This document shows positions 16,995-25,135 of a stretch of 64,000 bases of DNA, one piece after another (positions within the stretch are counted from its first letter, which is position 1; each line of letters opens with the position of its first letter). Under the pieces are notes generated by a model. The model did not search any database. It saw nothing but the letters and a program-made list of their open reading frames with translations, and was not told the DNA's origin. A program made the translations under genes and the position numbers. The stretch lies in contig NZ_CP090063.1 of the NCBI RefSeq assembly GCF_021391495.1, positions 4,464,001-4,528,000 on the forward strand, given 5' to 3'. Origin of the DNA: Amycolatopsis acidiphila. Lineage in GTDB: Bacteria > Actinomycetota > Actinomycetes > Mycobacteriales > Pseudonocardiaceae.

Positions 16995-17483
16995 ATGTCC
17001 GTGACCGACGAACTGCTCGCGAACAACGCCCGCTATGCCGAGACCTTCTCCGGCCCGCTGCCGCTCCCGCCCGCCAGGCACGTCGCCGTCGTGGCGTGCA
17101 TGGACGCGCGGATCAACGTCTACGGGGTGCTGGGCCTGCGGGAGGGCGACGCGCACGTGATCCGCAACGCCGGCGGCGTGATCACCGAGGACGCGATCCG
17201 CTCGCTCGCGATCAGCCAGCGGCTGCTGGGCACCGAGGAGATCATCCTCATCCACCACACCGACTGCGGCATGCTCACCTTCACCGACGACGGGTTCAGG
17301 AAGTCCATCGAGAACGAGGTGGGCATCAAGCCGGCGTGGGCGGCGGAGGCGTTCGACGACCTGGCCACGGACGTCCGGCAGTCGATCGCGCGGATCAAGG
17401 CCAGCCCGTTCGTGCCGAAGAAGGACTCCGTGCGCGGGTTCGTGTTCGACGTCGCCAGCGGCAGGCTCGACGAGGTCTGCTGA
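16995..17483 (+). CDS. Beta-class carbonic anhydrase
   Basis: A 162-residue beta-carbonic anhydrase: Cys35-x-Asp37-x-Arg39 (CMDAR) and His88-x-x-Cys91 (HTDC) supply the zinc ligands and the Asp/Arg dyad. The family reversibly hydrates CO2 to bicarbonate in the cytoplasm. Start at ATG 16995 after CGAGGAG, length normal for the actinomycete type. Converges with the ROK gene, with 1 bp between stop codons. Confidence 0.93.
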   Translation: MSVTDELLANNARYAETFSGPLPLPPARHVAVVACMDARINVYGVLGLREGDAHVIRNAGGVITEDAIRSLAISQRLLGTEEIILIHHTDCGMLTFTDDGFRKSIENEVGIKPAWAAEAFDDLATDVRQSIARIKASPFVPKKDSVRGFVFDVASGRLDEVC

Positions 17484-17484
17484 C

Positions 17485-18663
17485 TCACCAGTCCGACAGC
17501 ACGGTCTCGAAGGCCAGTTCGGCGGCGCCGAGCAGCTTCGCGTCCGAACCCAGTGAGGACGTGCAGACCCGGGTGCCGCCGAGCGCACGGCTGACCAGGC
17601 TGCGCTCCCGCACGATCTCCTCGACCCGGTCGACGACCGGGGCGGGCAGTGCGGTGAACAGGTCGCCCAGCACGACCAGCTGCGGGCACAGCAGGTTGAC
17701 GACGTTTCCCAGGCCCAGCGCGAGCCATTCGACGAACTCGTCGAGCCGCTCCAGCGCGCCGCCCCCGGCCGCGCCCAGCTCCCGCAGCTCCGCGACGATC
17801 GCGCCGACCGGGGAGTCCTCGTCGATGCCGAGGGCACGGCAGAGGGCGCGCTCGCCGACCTCGGTCTCCCAGCAGCCGCGCGCCCCGCAGTAGCAGGGAT
17901 GCCCACCGGGCTTGACCACCATGTGCCCGACCTCGCCGATGTGGTGCCCGCCCGCGGCCCGCAGGGACAGGCCATTGGAGATCACGCCGCCGCCCACGCC
18001 GACGTCCGCGCTGATGTACACCACGTCGTCGGCGCGGCGGGCGGCGCCGCGCAGGTGTTCGGCCAGCGCGCCGAGCTCGGCGTCGTTGCCCATGTGCACG
18101 GGCAGCTTGAGCGCGTGCGAGAGCCAGCCGCCCAGCGGCACGTCCGTCCAGTGCAGGTTGGGCGCCTCGTGCACGTACCCGTCGGCGCGGCGCACCACCC
18201 CGGGCACGGACACGCCGACCGCGACCGGGCCGACCTCCTGCTCGGCGACCAGCGGGCCCACGTAGTCCATGATCTTCGTGAAGACCTCGGTGGGCTGGCG
18301 GTTGCCGCCGCGCACCCGCCAGCTGTCCCGGCCCAGGATCTGCCCGCCGATGCCGACCAGCGCCATCGCGGCGCGTTCCACCCGGATGTCGATCGCCAGC
18401 ACCACCGCGGCCTGCGGCTGCGGCAGCACCAGCAGCGACGGGCGGCCCGCCCCGCTGCGCTGGGCGGGCACCCGTTCCTCGACGACGCCGTCCTCGGCGA
18501 GCCCGTCCACCAGTGCCTTGATGGTGCTGCGGTTGAGCCCGAGCGCCGTGGCGAGCGTGGCCCTGGTGGAGGGACCGTCCACGTGGAGCCGGCGCAGCAG
18601 GGCCGCCCGGTTGTGGCGACGAACGTCGTCCGGGCGCGTCCCGGAGGTCGATGTTGTCGTCAC
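17485..18663 (-). CDS. ROK-family transcriptional regulator (XylR-like)
   Basis: A 392-residue ROK protein: N-terminal winged helix-turn-helix (RRHNRAALLRRLHVDGPSTRATLATALGLNRSTIKALVDGL) and a C-terminal sugar-kinase-like domain with the zinc motif C-Y-C-G-A-R-G-C-W-E. A single GVSVPGVV-type and a DVGVGGGVI-type ATP-like motif are degenerate, as in regulators. It follows the xylose-type ABC genes by 46 bp on the same strand, so it probably regulates them, most likely as a repressor released by the sugar. Two palindromes upstream of the binding-protein gene are the expected operators. GTG start. Confidence 0.9.
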   Translation of the reverse strand: MTTTSTSGTRPDDVRRHNRAALLRRLHVDGPSTRATLATALGLNRSTIKALVDGLAEDGVVEERVPAQRSGAGRPSLLVLPQPQAAVVLAIDIRVERAAMALVGIGGQILGRDSWRVRGGNRQPTEVFTKIMDYVGPLVAEQEVGPVAVGVSVPGVVRRADGYVHEAPNLHWTDVPLGGWLSHALKLPVHMGNDAELGALAEHLRGAARRADDVVYISADVGVGGGVISNGLSLRAAGGHHIGEVGHMVVKPGGHPCYCGARGCWETEVGERALCRALGIDEDSPVGAIVAELRELGAAGGGALERLDEFVEWLALGLGNVVNLLCPQLVVLGDLFTALPAPVVDRVEEIVRERSLVSRALGGTRVCTSSLGSDAKLLGAAELAFETVLSDW

Positions 18664-18709
18664 CTATGGCTTCCCTGCTGCGGTCGTCTCCTCGTCCGGC
18701 ACCACGCGG

Positions 18710-20134
18710 TCAGCGCGCGGCCGCGGCGCGCCTGCGCGACAGGGCGTCGACGGCCGCCGCGACGAGCAGCACGAGCCCGGTGATGATGTTAACCGTGTCC
18801 GCCTGGTAGCCGAGCAGGCCGAGTCCGTTCTGGACGGTCGCGAGCACGAGGCCACCGATGACCGCGTCCCGCAGGCGGCCCCGGCCGCCGAACAGCGACG
18901 TGCCGCCGATGACCGCGGCGCCGACCGCGAACAGCAGGGTGTTGCCGTTACCGGCGTTGCCGTCGACCGAACCGACCTTCGAGCTGTAGACGATCGCGCC
19001 GATCGCCGCGACCGACGAGCAGATCACGAACACGCTCATCCGGATCTTGTCGACCTTCACACCGGCCCGGCGCGCGGCCTCCTTGTTGCCGCCGACCGCG
19101 TAGACGTGCCGGCCGTAGCGGGTGCGGTCGAGCACGAACGTGCCGACCACGAGCAGCACCAGGATGATCGGCACCACCCACGGGATGCCCTCGATCGTGG
19201 TCAGCGCCGGGTTCGGCGAGCGGTTGAGGGTCAGCAGGTAGGTGGCCACCGCGCCCAGCACGACCACGGCCGCGACCTTGATCGCGATGAGCGTGGTCGG
19301 CTGCGCGACCAGCCCGTGCCGCAGCCGGGAGAAGTGCCGGAACAGCACCACGAGCGCGTAGCCGCCGGCGGCCACGACGAGCATGACCCAGCTGGCGGCC
19401 ACGCCGAGGTTGCCGTTGGCCACGTCGAACAGCACGTGGCTGTCGCGGATCGGGATGGTGCCGCCCTCGCCGACCAGGGCGAGCACGACGCCGTACCACG
19501 CGATGAACAGTGCCAGCGTCACCACGAACGACGGGATGCCGATCTTGGAGACCAGCGCGCCGGTGATGCTGCCGATCACGGTGCCGATGGTGATCGCGAG
19601 GAGGATCTCGACCCACGGGTTCGCGGCGAAGCCGATCAGCAAGATCAGCAGCGACACCGCGGACAGCGCCACGCCGATCCAGACCCGCATCCAGGCGCAC
19701 AGCGCGATCGCGATCACGGCGCCGACGATGAAGCCGTAGAACATCGTCGGGCCCATGGCGCCCAGCAGGTTGCCGTGCTGGGTCCAGTGCAGGGCGAGCA
19801 CCGACGCGCAGACGCCGGACGCGGTGCCCGCGGACAGGTCGATCTCGCCCAGCAGCAGCACCGGCACGATGCCCATCGCGATGATGGTCTGCCCGCCGCC
19901 CTGTGCGAACAGGTTCGCGATGTTGTTCAGCGTCAGGAACGAGTCCGACAGGCTGGTGAACACCACGACCAGCAGGAGCAGGCCGAGCAGCGCGGGCACC
20001 GCGCCGAGCTCGCCGCCACGCAGCCGGCGGAAGTAGTCGCCGACCGCCTCGGAGGTGGTGCGCGAGGTGGTGTCGATCCCGAAGTCGGCGATCGCCGAGT
20101 CGGGGTCGGAAGGCTTGATGGGTGTCTCAGTCAT
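18710..20134 (-). CDS. Sugar ABC transporter permease (XylH/RbsC-like)
   Basis: A 474-residue membrane protein of the branched/BPD_transp_2 sugar permease family: about ten hydrophobic segments, with the conserved GEIDLSAGT, FVVTLA and AAVIGGTSLFGGRG-like stretches. It carries a cytoplasmic N-terminal extension of about 40 residues and is somewhat longer than typical XylH. It forms the membrane channel with the downstream-encoded or upstream-encoded ATPase. Translation begins at ATG 20134, 15 bp after the ATPase stop. Confidence 0.92.
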   Translation of the reverse strand: MTETPIKPSDPDSAIADFGIDTTSRTTSEAVGDYFRRLRGGELGAVPALLGLLLLVVVFTSLSDSFLTLNNIANLFAQGGGQTIIAMGIVPVLLLGEIDLSAGTASGVCASVLALHWTQHGNLLGAMGPTMFYGFIVGAVIAIALCAWMRVWIGVALSAVSLLILLIGFAANPWVEILLAITIGTVIGSITGALVSKIGIPSFVVTLALFIAWYGVVLALVGEGGTIPIRDSHVLFDVANGNLGVAASWVMLVVAAGGYALVVLFRHFSRLRHGLVAQPTTLIAIKVAAVVVLGAVATYLLTLNRSPNPALTTIEGIPWVVPIILVLLVVGTFVLDRTRYGRHVYAVGGNKEAARRAGVKVDKIRMSVFVICSSVAAIGAIVYSSKVGSVDGNAGNGNTLLFAVGAAVIGGTSLFGGRGRLRDAVIGGLVLATVQNGLGLLGYQADTVNIITGLVLLVAAAVDALSRRRAAAAR

Positions 20135-20149
20135 TTCTGTTTCCTCGCC

Positions 20150-20923
20150 CTACACGGCCGCGACTTCGGGGCGGGCCAGGCCGAGATCGCCCGACCGGCC
20201 GGCGGTGATCAGCTCGACCACCTGGTTGTTGGTGACGTCCTTGGTCGCGACATCGGCGGCCAGCCGCCCGAGGTAGAGCACGGCGATCCGGTCGGCGACC
20301 TCGAACACGTCGTTCATGTTGTGGCTGATCAGCACGACGCCCAGGCCCTGCTCGGCCAGCCTGCGCACCAGGTCGAGCACCTGGCGGGTCTGCGCCACGC
20401 CGAGCGCGGCGGTGGGCTCGTCGAGCAGCACGACCTTGCTGTTCCACAGCACGGCCTTGGCGATCGCGACGGTCTGCCGCTGGCCGCCGGACAGCGACGC
20501 GACGGGCGTGCGCACGGACTTGACGGTGCGCACGGACAGCGAAGCCAGTGTCTTGCGCGCGTCGAGCTCCATCGACGCCTCGTCCAGCAGCCCGCTCCTG
20601 GTGCGTTCCCGGCCGAGGAACATGTTCTGGACGATGTCCAGGTTGTCGGCGAGCGCGAGGTCCTGGTAGACGACCTCGATGCCCAGCGCGGCAGCGTCAC
20701 GCGGGTTGTGGATATGCACGGGCTCGCCGTTGAACAGCACTTCGCCGCTGTCCGTGCCGTGGATGCCGGCGATGCACTTGACCAGCGTCGACTTGCCGGC
20801 GCCGTTGTCGCCGACGAGCGCGGTCACCTCCCCCGCGCGCACCGTCAGGTCCACGTCGTGCAGCACGTGGACCGGGCCGAAACTCTTGTTCACACCGCGC
20901 AGCGCGAGGATCGGCTCGTTCAC
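20150..20923 (-). CDS. Sugar ABC transporter ATP-binding protein, single-domain (XylG-like)
   Basis: A 257-residue ABC ATPase: Walker A GDNGAGKST, signature LSGGQRQTVAIAK, Walker B VVLLDEPTA and H-loop VVLISHNMNDV are all present. Xylose/ribose ATPases of enterobacteria have two fused ATPase domains (about 500 residues); here only one domain is present, so two copies are expected to pair. It lies between the binding-protein gene and the permease gene. ATG start; the 79-bp gap to the binding-protein gene contains a strong stem-loop. Confidence 0.93.
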   Translation of the reverse strand: MNEPILALRGVNKSFGPVHVLHDVDLTVRAGEVTALVGDNGAGKSTLVKCIAGIHGTDSGEVLFNGEPVHIHNPRDAAALGIEVVYQDLALADNLDIVQNMFLGRERTRSGLLDEASMELDARKTLASLSVRTVKSVRTPVASLSGGQRQTVAIAKAVLWNSKVVLLDEPTAALGVAQTRQVLDLVRRLAEQGLGVVLISHNMNDVFEVADRIAVLYLGRLAADVATKDVTNNQVVELITAGRSGDLGLARPEVAAV

Positions 20924-20947
20924 CGCGGTACCTCCACATCGTTGGGG

Positions 20948-20997
20948 GCACCACTGCGGGGAAGCACCGCCTCGGCGGCACTTCCCCGCGGTGGTGC
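20948..20997 (-). promoter_or_regulatory. Intercistronic stem-loop between binding-protein and ATPase genes
   Basis: Arms 20948-20964 and 20981-20997 pair over 17 positions with one mismatch, and the inner 16 nt can extend the stem. In the message it lies just after the binding-protein stop. Such structures commonly stabilise the upstream part and reduce readthrough, giving more binding protein than ATPase/permease. Role inferred from position. Confidence 0.6.
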
Positions 20998-21002
20998 GAG
21001 GG

Positions 21003-22127
21003 TCAGGAAATACCCAGCTGGGTGCACGCCGCGGCGACGTCGGCGGTGCAGATCTCGCTGGCCTTGACGTAGCCCTGGTCGACCACGGTCTTCACGTTCT
21101 GCTTGGTGATCGACTGCGGCTGGAGCAGCACGGACTTCACCGTACGGTTGCCCTTGGGGTCCGTCGAGGAGTCCTTGGCGACCGCGTCGGCACCGGCGGT
21201 GTCGCCCTTGATCAGCGCGGCGGCCAGCTGCGCGGCGGCGTCGGCCTCCTGCTGGATCGGCTTGAACACCGTCGAGTACTGGCTGCCCTGCAGGATGGCC
21301 GTCAGGCCCGCGGCGCTGGCGTCCTGGCCGGTCACCGGGACCTTGCCGGCGAGGCCGTTCTTCTGCAGCACGGTGATGATCGCGCCGGCGAGGCCGTCGT
21401 TGGCCGCGAGCACGCCGTCCACCTTGCCGCCGTTGGCCGAGAGCAGCTGCTCGAAGGTCGCGCCGCCCTTCTGGTTGTCCCAGCCGTCGATGGCCTGGCT
21501 GGCGACCTTCTTCAGCGCGCCCGAGGTGTAGAGCGGGCCGACGATGTTCTCCTGCCCGTTGTGGAACAGGGTCGCGTTGTTGTCCGTCGGCGAGCCCTCG
21601 ATCTCGATGACCTGCGCACCGGGCTTGCTCGCGAGCGCGTCCTTGAGCGCGGTGCCCTGCAGTTCGCCGACCTTGGTGTTGTCGAAGCTGACGTAGTAGT
21701 TGGCGCTGCCGCCGAGGTTGAGCCGGTCGTAGTCGATGACCGGGACGCCCTGCTGCGCGGCCTTCTGCTCGACCGTCGCGCCGACGTCACCGCTGGGCGC
21801 GGCGATGATGAGCACCTTCACGCCCTGGCTGAGCATGCTGTCGGCGTACTGCGAGAACTTCTGGTTGTCACCCTGCGCGTTCTCGATGATCGGGGTCATG
21901 CCCGCCTTCGTCAGCGCCGACTGCAGCATGGGCTGGTCGAACCCGGCCCACCGCGCGGAGGTGGCGGTCTCCGGGAGGATGACGCCCACCTTCGGGCCGC
22001 CGTTGCTCGCGGCGCCGGACTGGTCACCGCTGCTCGAGCCGCCCGAGCTGTTGGCCCCACAGGCCGTCAGAGCGAGGGCAACGCCCGTGCCGGCGGCCAG
22101 CAGGGCAAGGGTCTTTCTCCGCTTCAT
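21003..22127 (-). CDS. Xylose-type sugar-binding lipoprotein (XylF-like)
   Basis: A 374-residue periplasmic-binding-protein-like lipoprotein. The signal peptide ends with a lipobox (LALTAC, Cys23), followed by a Ser/Gly-rich tether. The core has VPVIDYDRL and an EGSPTDNNA segment as in XylF-type binding proteins, and LAANDGLAGA of the two-lobed fold. Delivers sugar (probably a pentose such as xylose) to the ATPase/permease encoded just downstream. An AGGGG site precedes the ATG and two operator palindromes lie in the promoter. Confidence 0.92.
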   Translation of the reverse strand: MKRRKTLALLAAGTGVALALTACGANSSGGSSSGDQSGAASNGGPKVGVILPETATSARWAGFDQPMLQSALTKAGMTPIIENAQGDNQKFSQYADSMLSQGVKVLIIAAPSGDVGATVEQKAAQQGVPVIDYDRLNLGGSANYYVSFDNTKVGELQGTALKDALASKPGAQVIEIEGSPTDNNATLFHNGQENIVGPLYTSGALKKVASQAIDGWDNQKGGATFEQLLSANGGKVDGVLAANDGLAGAIITVLQKNGLAGKVPVTGQDASAAGLTAILQGSQYSTVFKPIQQEADAAAQLAAALIKGDTAGADAVAKDSSTDPKGNRTVKSVLLQPQSITKQNVKTVVDQGYVKASEICTADVAAACTQLGIS

Positions 22128-22142
22128 TGCGTCCCCTAGGGA

Positions 22143-22163
22143 AATGTTGTGGTCGGCAACATT
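22143..22163 (-). promoter_or_regulatory. ROK-type operator 1
   Basis: AATGTTG-N7-CAACATT is a perfect inverted repeat 16 bp upstream of the binding-protein start codon. Its AATGTTG half-site recurs in operator 2, centred 23 bp upstream. The likely ligand is the ROK regulator of the operon; the pair would overlap the promoter of the sugar importer genes. Sites seen directly, regulator inferred. Confidence 0.65.
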
Positions 22164-22166
22164 TGA

Positions 22167-22185
22167 ATGTTGTGTGCGACAACAT
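22167..22185 (-). promoter_or_regulatory. ROK-type operator 2
   Basis: ATGTTGT-N5-ACAACAT is a perfect inverted repeat and shares its half-site ATGTTG with operator 1. The two centres are 23 bp apart, about two helical turns, so adjacent dimers could bind one face of the DNA. Confidence 0.65.
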
Positions 22186-22241
22186 ACGTCCCCGGACGGC
22201 GTAACGGAAGGTTTCCGTACCGATTCAGTCCGAAGGACTGT

Positions 22242-23144
22242 TCACGTTCTGGTAACAGCGTCCCGACCGGGCCTCGAGAGGGTGGTGTCGAGGAACGCCT
22301 GGGTCGCCGCCGTGATGGGCCCCGACCTGTGCACGAGCCACTGCGGGAGCCGTTCGGGCGGGGCGAACCGGTACACCTGCGCACCCGCCCGGCGGGCCAG
22401 CTCCGCCCAGCCGTCGGGCATCAGCCCGGCCCCGATCCCCCGCAGCACCATCGGCAGCACGACACTGCGGTCGCCCACCTCGGCCGCGATCACGACGTCC
22501 CCGACGCTCGCGGCCAGCCGGTCGAACAGCGCGCGCACGGCGGTGGCCGGCTTGGTCACCACGAACCGCATCCCCGCCAGGTCCTCACGCGCCACGGCGC
22601 CGTCCCGGCCGACCTCCGTGCCGGGCGGCGCGACCAGCAGGAACTCCTCGTCGCGCAGGTGGTGGGCGAGCAGCCCCCGCCCCGCCGGGCGCTCCGCGCT
22701 GCCGCACACGCCCGCCTCGCAGCGGCCCTGCACGACCATGGCCACCACCTCGGCCGCCGAGAGTGCCGAGGAGGTGCTGACGAGCACGCCGGGATGCCGC
22801 TCCCGCAACTCGGCGATGATGCTGATGACCGGTTCGAGCGCGGACGAGGAGGTCGCCGCGATGTCGACCCGGCCGACCGGGCCGTCCCCGACGGCACGGG
22901 CCGCAGCCCGCAGGGCGTCCAGGTCGCGCAGCACGAGCCGGGCACGGTCGGCCATGATCTCCCCCGCGTTCGACAGCACGGCGTTACGGCCCACCCGGTG
23001 GAAGAGCGCGACCCCCAGCTCGTGCTCCAGCTTGGCGATGGCGCGCGACAGCGACGGCTGGGCCACCCGCAGCGCCTTCGCGGCGTGGGTGAACCCGCCG
23101 TGCTCGACGATCGCGACGAAGTACTCGAGCTGACGTCGTTCCAT
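22242..23144 (-). CDS. LysR-family transcriptional regulator
   Basis: A 300-residue LysR regulator: N-terminal HTH (RRQLEYFVAIVEHGGFTHAAKALRVAQPSLSRAIAKLEHELGV) followed by a two-lobed effector-binding domain. Divergent from the gamma-glutamyltransferase-like gene with 71 bp between start codons, a classic LysR arrangement, so that gene is the probable target. Its own effector is not deducible. Confidence 0.9.
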   Translation of the reverse strand: MERRQLEYFVAIVEHGGFTHAAKALRVAQPSLSRAIAKLEHELGVALFHRVGRNAVLSNAGEIMADRARLVLRDLDALRAAARAVGDGPVGRVDIAATSSSALEPVISIIAELRERHPGVLVSTSSALSAAEVVAMVVQGRCEAGVCGSAERPAGRGLLAHHLRDEEFLLVAPPGTEVGRDGAVAREDLAGMRFVVTKPATAVRALFDRLAASVGDVVIAAEVGDRSVVLPMVLRGIGAGLMPDGWAELARRAGAQVYRFAPPERLPQWLVHRSGPITAATQAFLDTTLSRPGRDAVTRT

Positions 23145-23215
23145 AGCCGGACGCTATCGGAACGGTGTCGCAGATGTCTTGGACGCCTGCCGCCCGCACG
23201 CGGGACACTGCGGGG

Positions 23216-25000
23216 ATGTTCCAGACCCGCCCCACGCTGCAGGGCACCTTCGGCATGGTGTCGTCCACCCACTGGCTCGCCTCGGCCACGGCGATGGCCG
23301 TCCTCGAGGACGACGGCAACGCCTACGACGCGGCTGTCGCCGCCGCCTTCGTGCTGCACGTCGCGGAGCCGCACCTCAACGGCCCCGCCGGCGAGGTGCC
23401 GATGATCGTCGCGCCCGCGGGCGCCGCGCCGAAGGTCCTTTGTGGACAGGGTCCGGCGCCGGCCGGCGCGACGATCGCCCACTACACCTCGCTCGGCCTC
23501 GACCTCGTCCCCGGCACCGGCCCGCTGGCGGCCGCCGTCCCCGGCGCGTTCGACGCCTGGCTGCTGCTGTTGCGCGACCACGGCACGAAGTCGCTGGCCG
23601 GGGTGCTGAAGTACGCGATCGGCTACGCCGAGCACGGCGTCCCGGCGGTGGAGCGGATCGGCGCGACGGTCGAGACCGTGCGCGAGCTGTTCGAGACCGA
23701 GTGGACCACCTCGGCCGAGGTCTACCTGCGGGGCGGGAAGGCACCCGCGCCCGGCGAGCTGCTGAAGAACCCCGCGCTCGCGGACACCTGGCGCCGCCTG
23801 CTCGCGGAGGCCGCCGCGGCGGGCGCCGGCCGGGAGACCCAGATCGAGGCCGCGCGGAAGGTGTGGCGCGAAGGGTTCATCGGCGAGGCGATCGCCGGGT
23901 TCGCGGCGAAGCCGACCATGGACACCTCCGGCGAGCGGCACGCGGGCACCCTCGCCGGCGACGACCTGGCGGCGTTCTCGGCAGGCTACGAGGATCCCGT
24001 CACGTTCACCTGGAACGGCTGGACCATCGCGAAGGCGGGCCTGTGGAGCCAGGGGCCGGTGTTCCTGCAACAGCTCGCCCTGCTGCCCGGCGAGCTGGAC
24101 CACGGCAGCCCGGACTATTACCACACGCTCATCGAGGGCACGAAGCTCGCGATGGCCGACCGCGAGGCGTGGTACGGCGACAGCACCGACGTCTCGCTCC
24201 AGACGCTGCTTTCCCCGGCCTACAACGAATCCCGCCGTGCGCTCATCGGCGGCCAGGCCTCGTACGAGCTGCGCCCCGGCAGCCCGGACGGCCGCGAGCC
24301 GCGGCTGAGCGAGCACGCCGAGCTCGTCGCCGCCGGTGGCACGATCGGCATCCCCGCGGGCGCGGGCGAGCCGACGGTCGCCGAGGACGGCGCTACCCGG
24401 GGCGACACCTGCCACCTCGACGTGGTCGACCGCTGGGGCAACATGATCGCCGCGACCCCGAGCGGCGGCTGGCTGCAGTCCAACCCCGTCGTCCCCGGCC
24501 TCGGCTTCCCGCTCGGCACCCGGCTGCAGATGGCCTGGCTCGACCCCGGCCTGCCCAACTCGCTCGCGCCGGGCAAGCGCCCGCGCACCACGCTGAGCCC
24601 CTCGCTGGCGCTTCGGGACACCGTGCCGGTGCTGGCCTTCGGCACTCCCGGCGGCGATCAGCAGGATCAGTGGAGCACGCATTTCTTCCTCGCCGTCGCA
24701 TTGGGCGGAAAAGTGCGGGGCGGGCTCGACCTGCAGGGCGCGATCGACGCCCCGAACTGGCACACCGACAGTTTCCCGAGCTCGTTCTACCCGCGCGCGA
24801 TGGTGCCTGGCGCGGTCACCGTGGAATCGCGGATCGGGGCCGAGGTCGTGGCGGCGCTGGAAGGCCGCGGGCATGCCGTGACTGTCGCGGATCCCTGGTC
24901 GGAAGGGCGGTTGTGCGCTGTCGCGCGTGACCCGGAGACCGGTGTGCTCTCGGCTGCGGCCAACCCGCGGGGAATGCAGGGATACGCCGCCGGCAGATGA
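23216..25000 (+). CDS. Gamma-glutamyltransferase-family Ntn hydrolase
   Basis: A 594-residue protein of the gamma-glutamyltranspeptidase family. The catalytic N-terminal nucleophile of the small subunit is expected at Thr398 in GDTCHLDVVDRWGNM; self-cleavage before it would give the two subunits. The Gly-rich TPSGGW loop follows. No signal peptide is seen, so it appears cytoplasmic, unlike secreted GGTs, and may be one of the acylase or oxamate-amidohydrolase-like members. ATG 23216 is chosen since homology starts at MFQTRPTLQGTFG. Regulated probably by the divergent LysR. A strong terminator follows. Confidence 0.88.
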   Translation: MFQTRPTLQGTFGMVSSTHWLASATAMAVLEDDGNAYDAAVAAAFVLHVAEPHLNGPAGEVPMIVAPAGAAPKVLCGQGPAPAGATIAHYTSLGLDLVPGTGPLAAAVPGAFDAWLLLLRDHGTKSLAGVLKYAIGYAEHGVPAVERIGATVETVRELFETEWTTSAEVYLRGGKAPAPGELLKNPALADTWRRLLAEAAAAGAGRETQIEAARKVWREGFIGEAIAGFAAKPTMDTSGERHAGTLAGDDLAAFSAGYEDPVTFTWNGWTIAKAGLWSQGPVFLQQLALLPGELDHGSPDYYHTLIEGTKLAMADREAWYGDSTDVSLQTLLSPAYNESRRALIGGQASYELRPGSPDGREPRLSEHAELVAAGGTIGIPAGAGEPTVAEDGATRGDTCHLDVVDRWGNMIAATPSGGWLQSNPVVPGLGFPLGTRLQMAWLDPGLPNSLAPGKRPRTTLSPSLALRDTVPVLAFGTPGGDQQDQWSTHFFLAVALGGKVRGGLDLQGAIDAPNWHTDSFPSSFYPRAMVPGAVTVESRIGAEVVAALEGRGHAVTVADPWSEGRLCAVARDPETGVLSAAANPRGMQGYAAGR

Positions 25001-25019
25001 TTCCCGCGTTTCCCGCGAG

Positions 25020-25048
25020 AGCGGGCCGGAATTCCCGGCCCGCTTTTT
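25020..25048 (+). terminator. Rho-independent terminator after the GGT-like gene
   Basis: AGCGGGCCG (25020-25028) and CGGCCCGCT (25036-25044) form a 9-bp stem around a 7-nt loop, followed at once by TTTTT. This is the clearest classical terminator in the window. Confidence 0.85.
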
Positions 25049-25056
25049 CCCATGCG

Positions 25057-25101
25057 ATTTCCGAAAATAACGATATTAACACGTCTTAACGCATCGGAAA
25101 T
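25057..25101 (+). promoter_or_regulatory. AT-rich promoter region of the peptide ABC operon with inverted repeat
   Basis: ATTTCCGA (25057-25064) and TCGGAAAT (25094-25101) are perfect inverted copies flanking an AT-rich core that contains TTAAC twice (25076-25080 and 25086-25090). The block lies between the terminator of the preceding gene and the binding-protein start and is the probable promoter/operator. No exact -35/-10 pair can be assigned. Confidence 0.45.
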
Positions 25102-25135
25102 GGTGTCGGGGAAAAACCGTCGTACCTTGTTCCGC

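Noticed and set aside
18269..21067. 932-codon plus-strand ORF opposite the sugar transporter genes
   Set aside because: It mirrors the minus-strand genes, is rich in His/Asp/Gln/Arg low-complexity runs and has no recognisable domain; typical antisense shadow in high-GC DNA.
22556..24874. 772-codon minus-strand ORF covering LysR and the GGT-like gene
   Set aside because: It is out of frame with LysR, antisense to the GGT-like gene and lacks domains.
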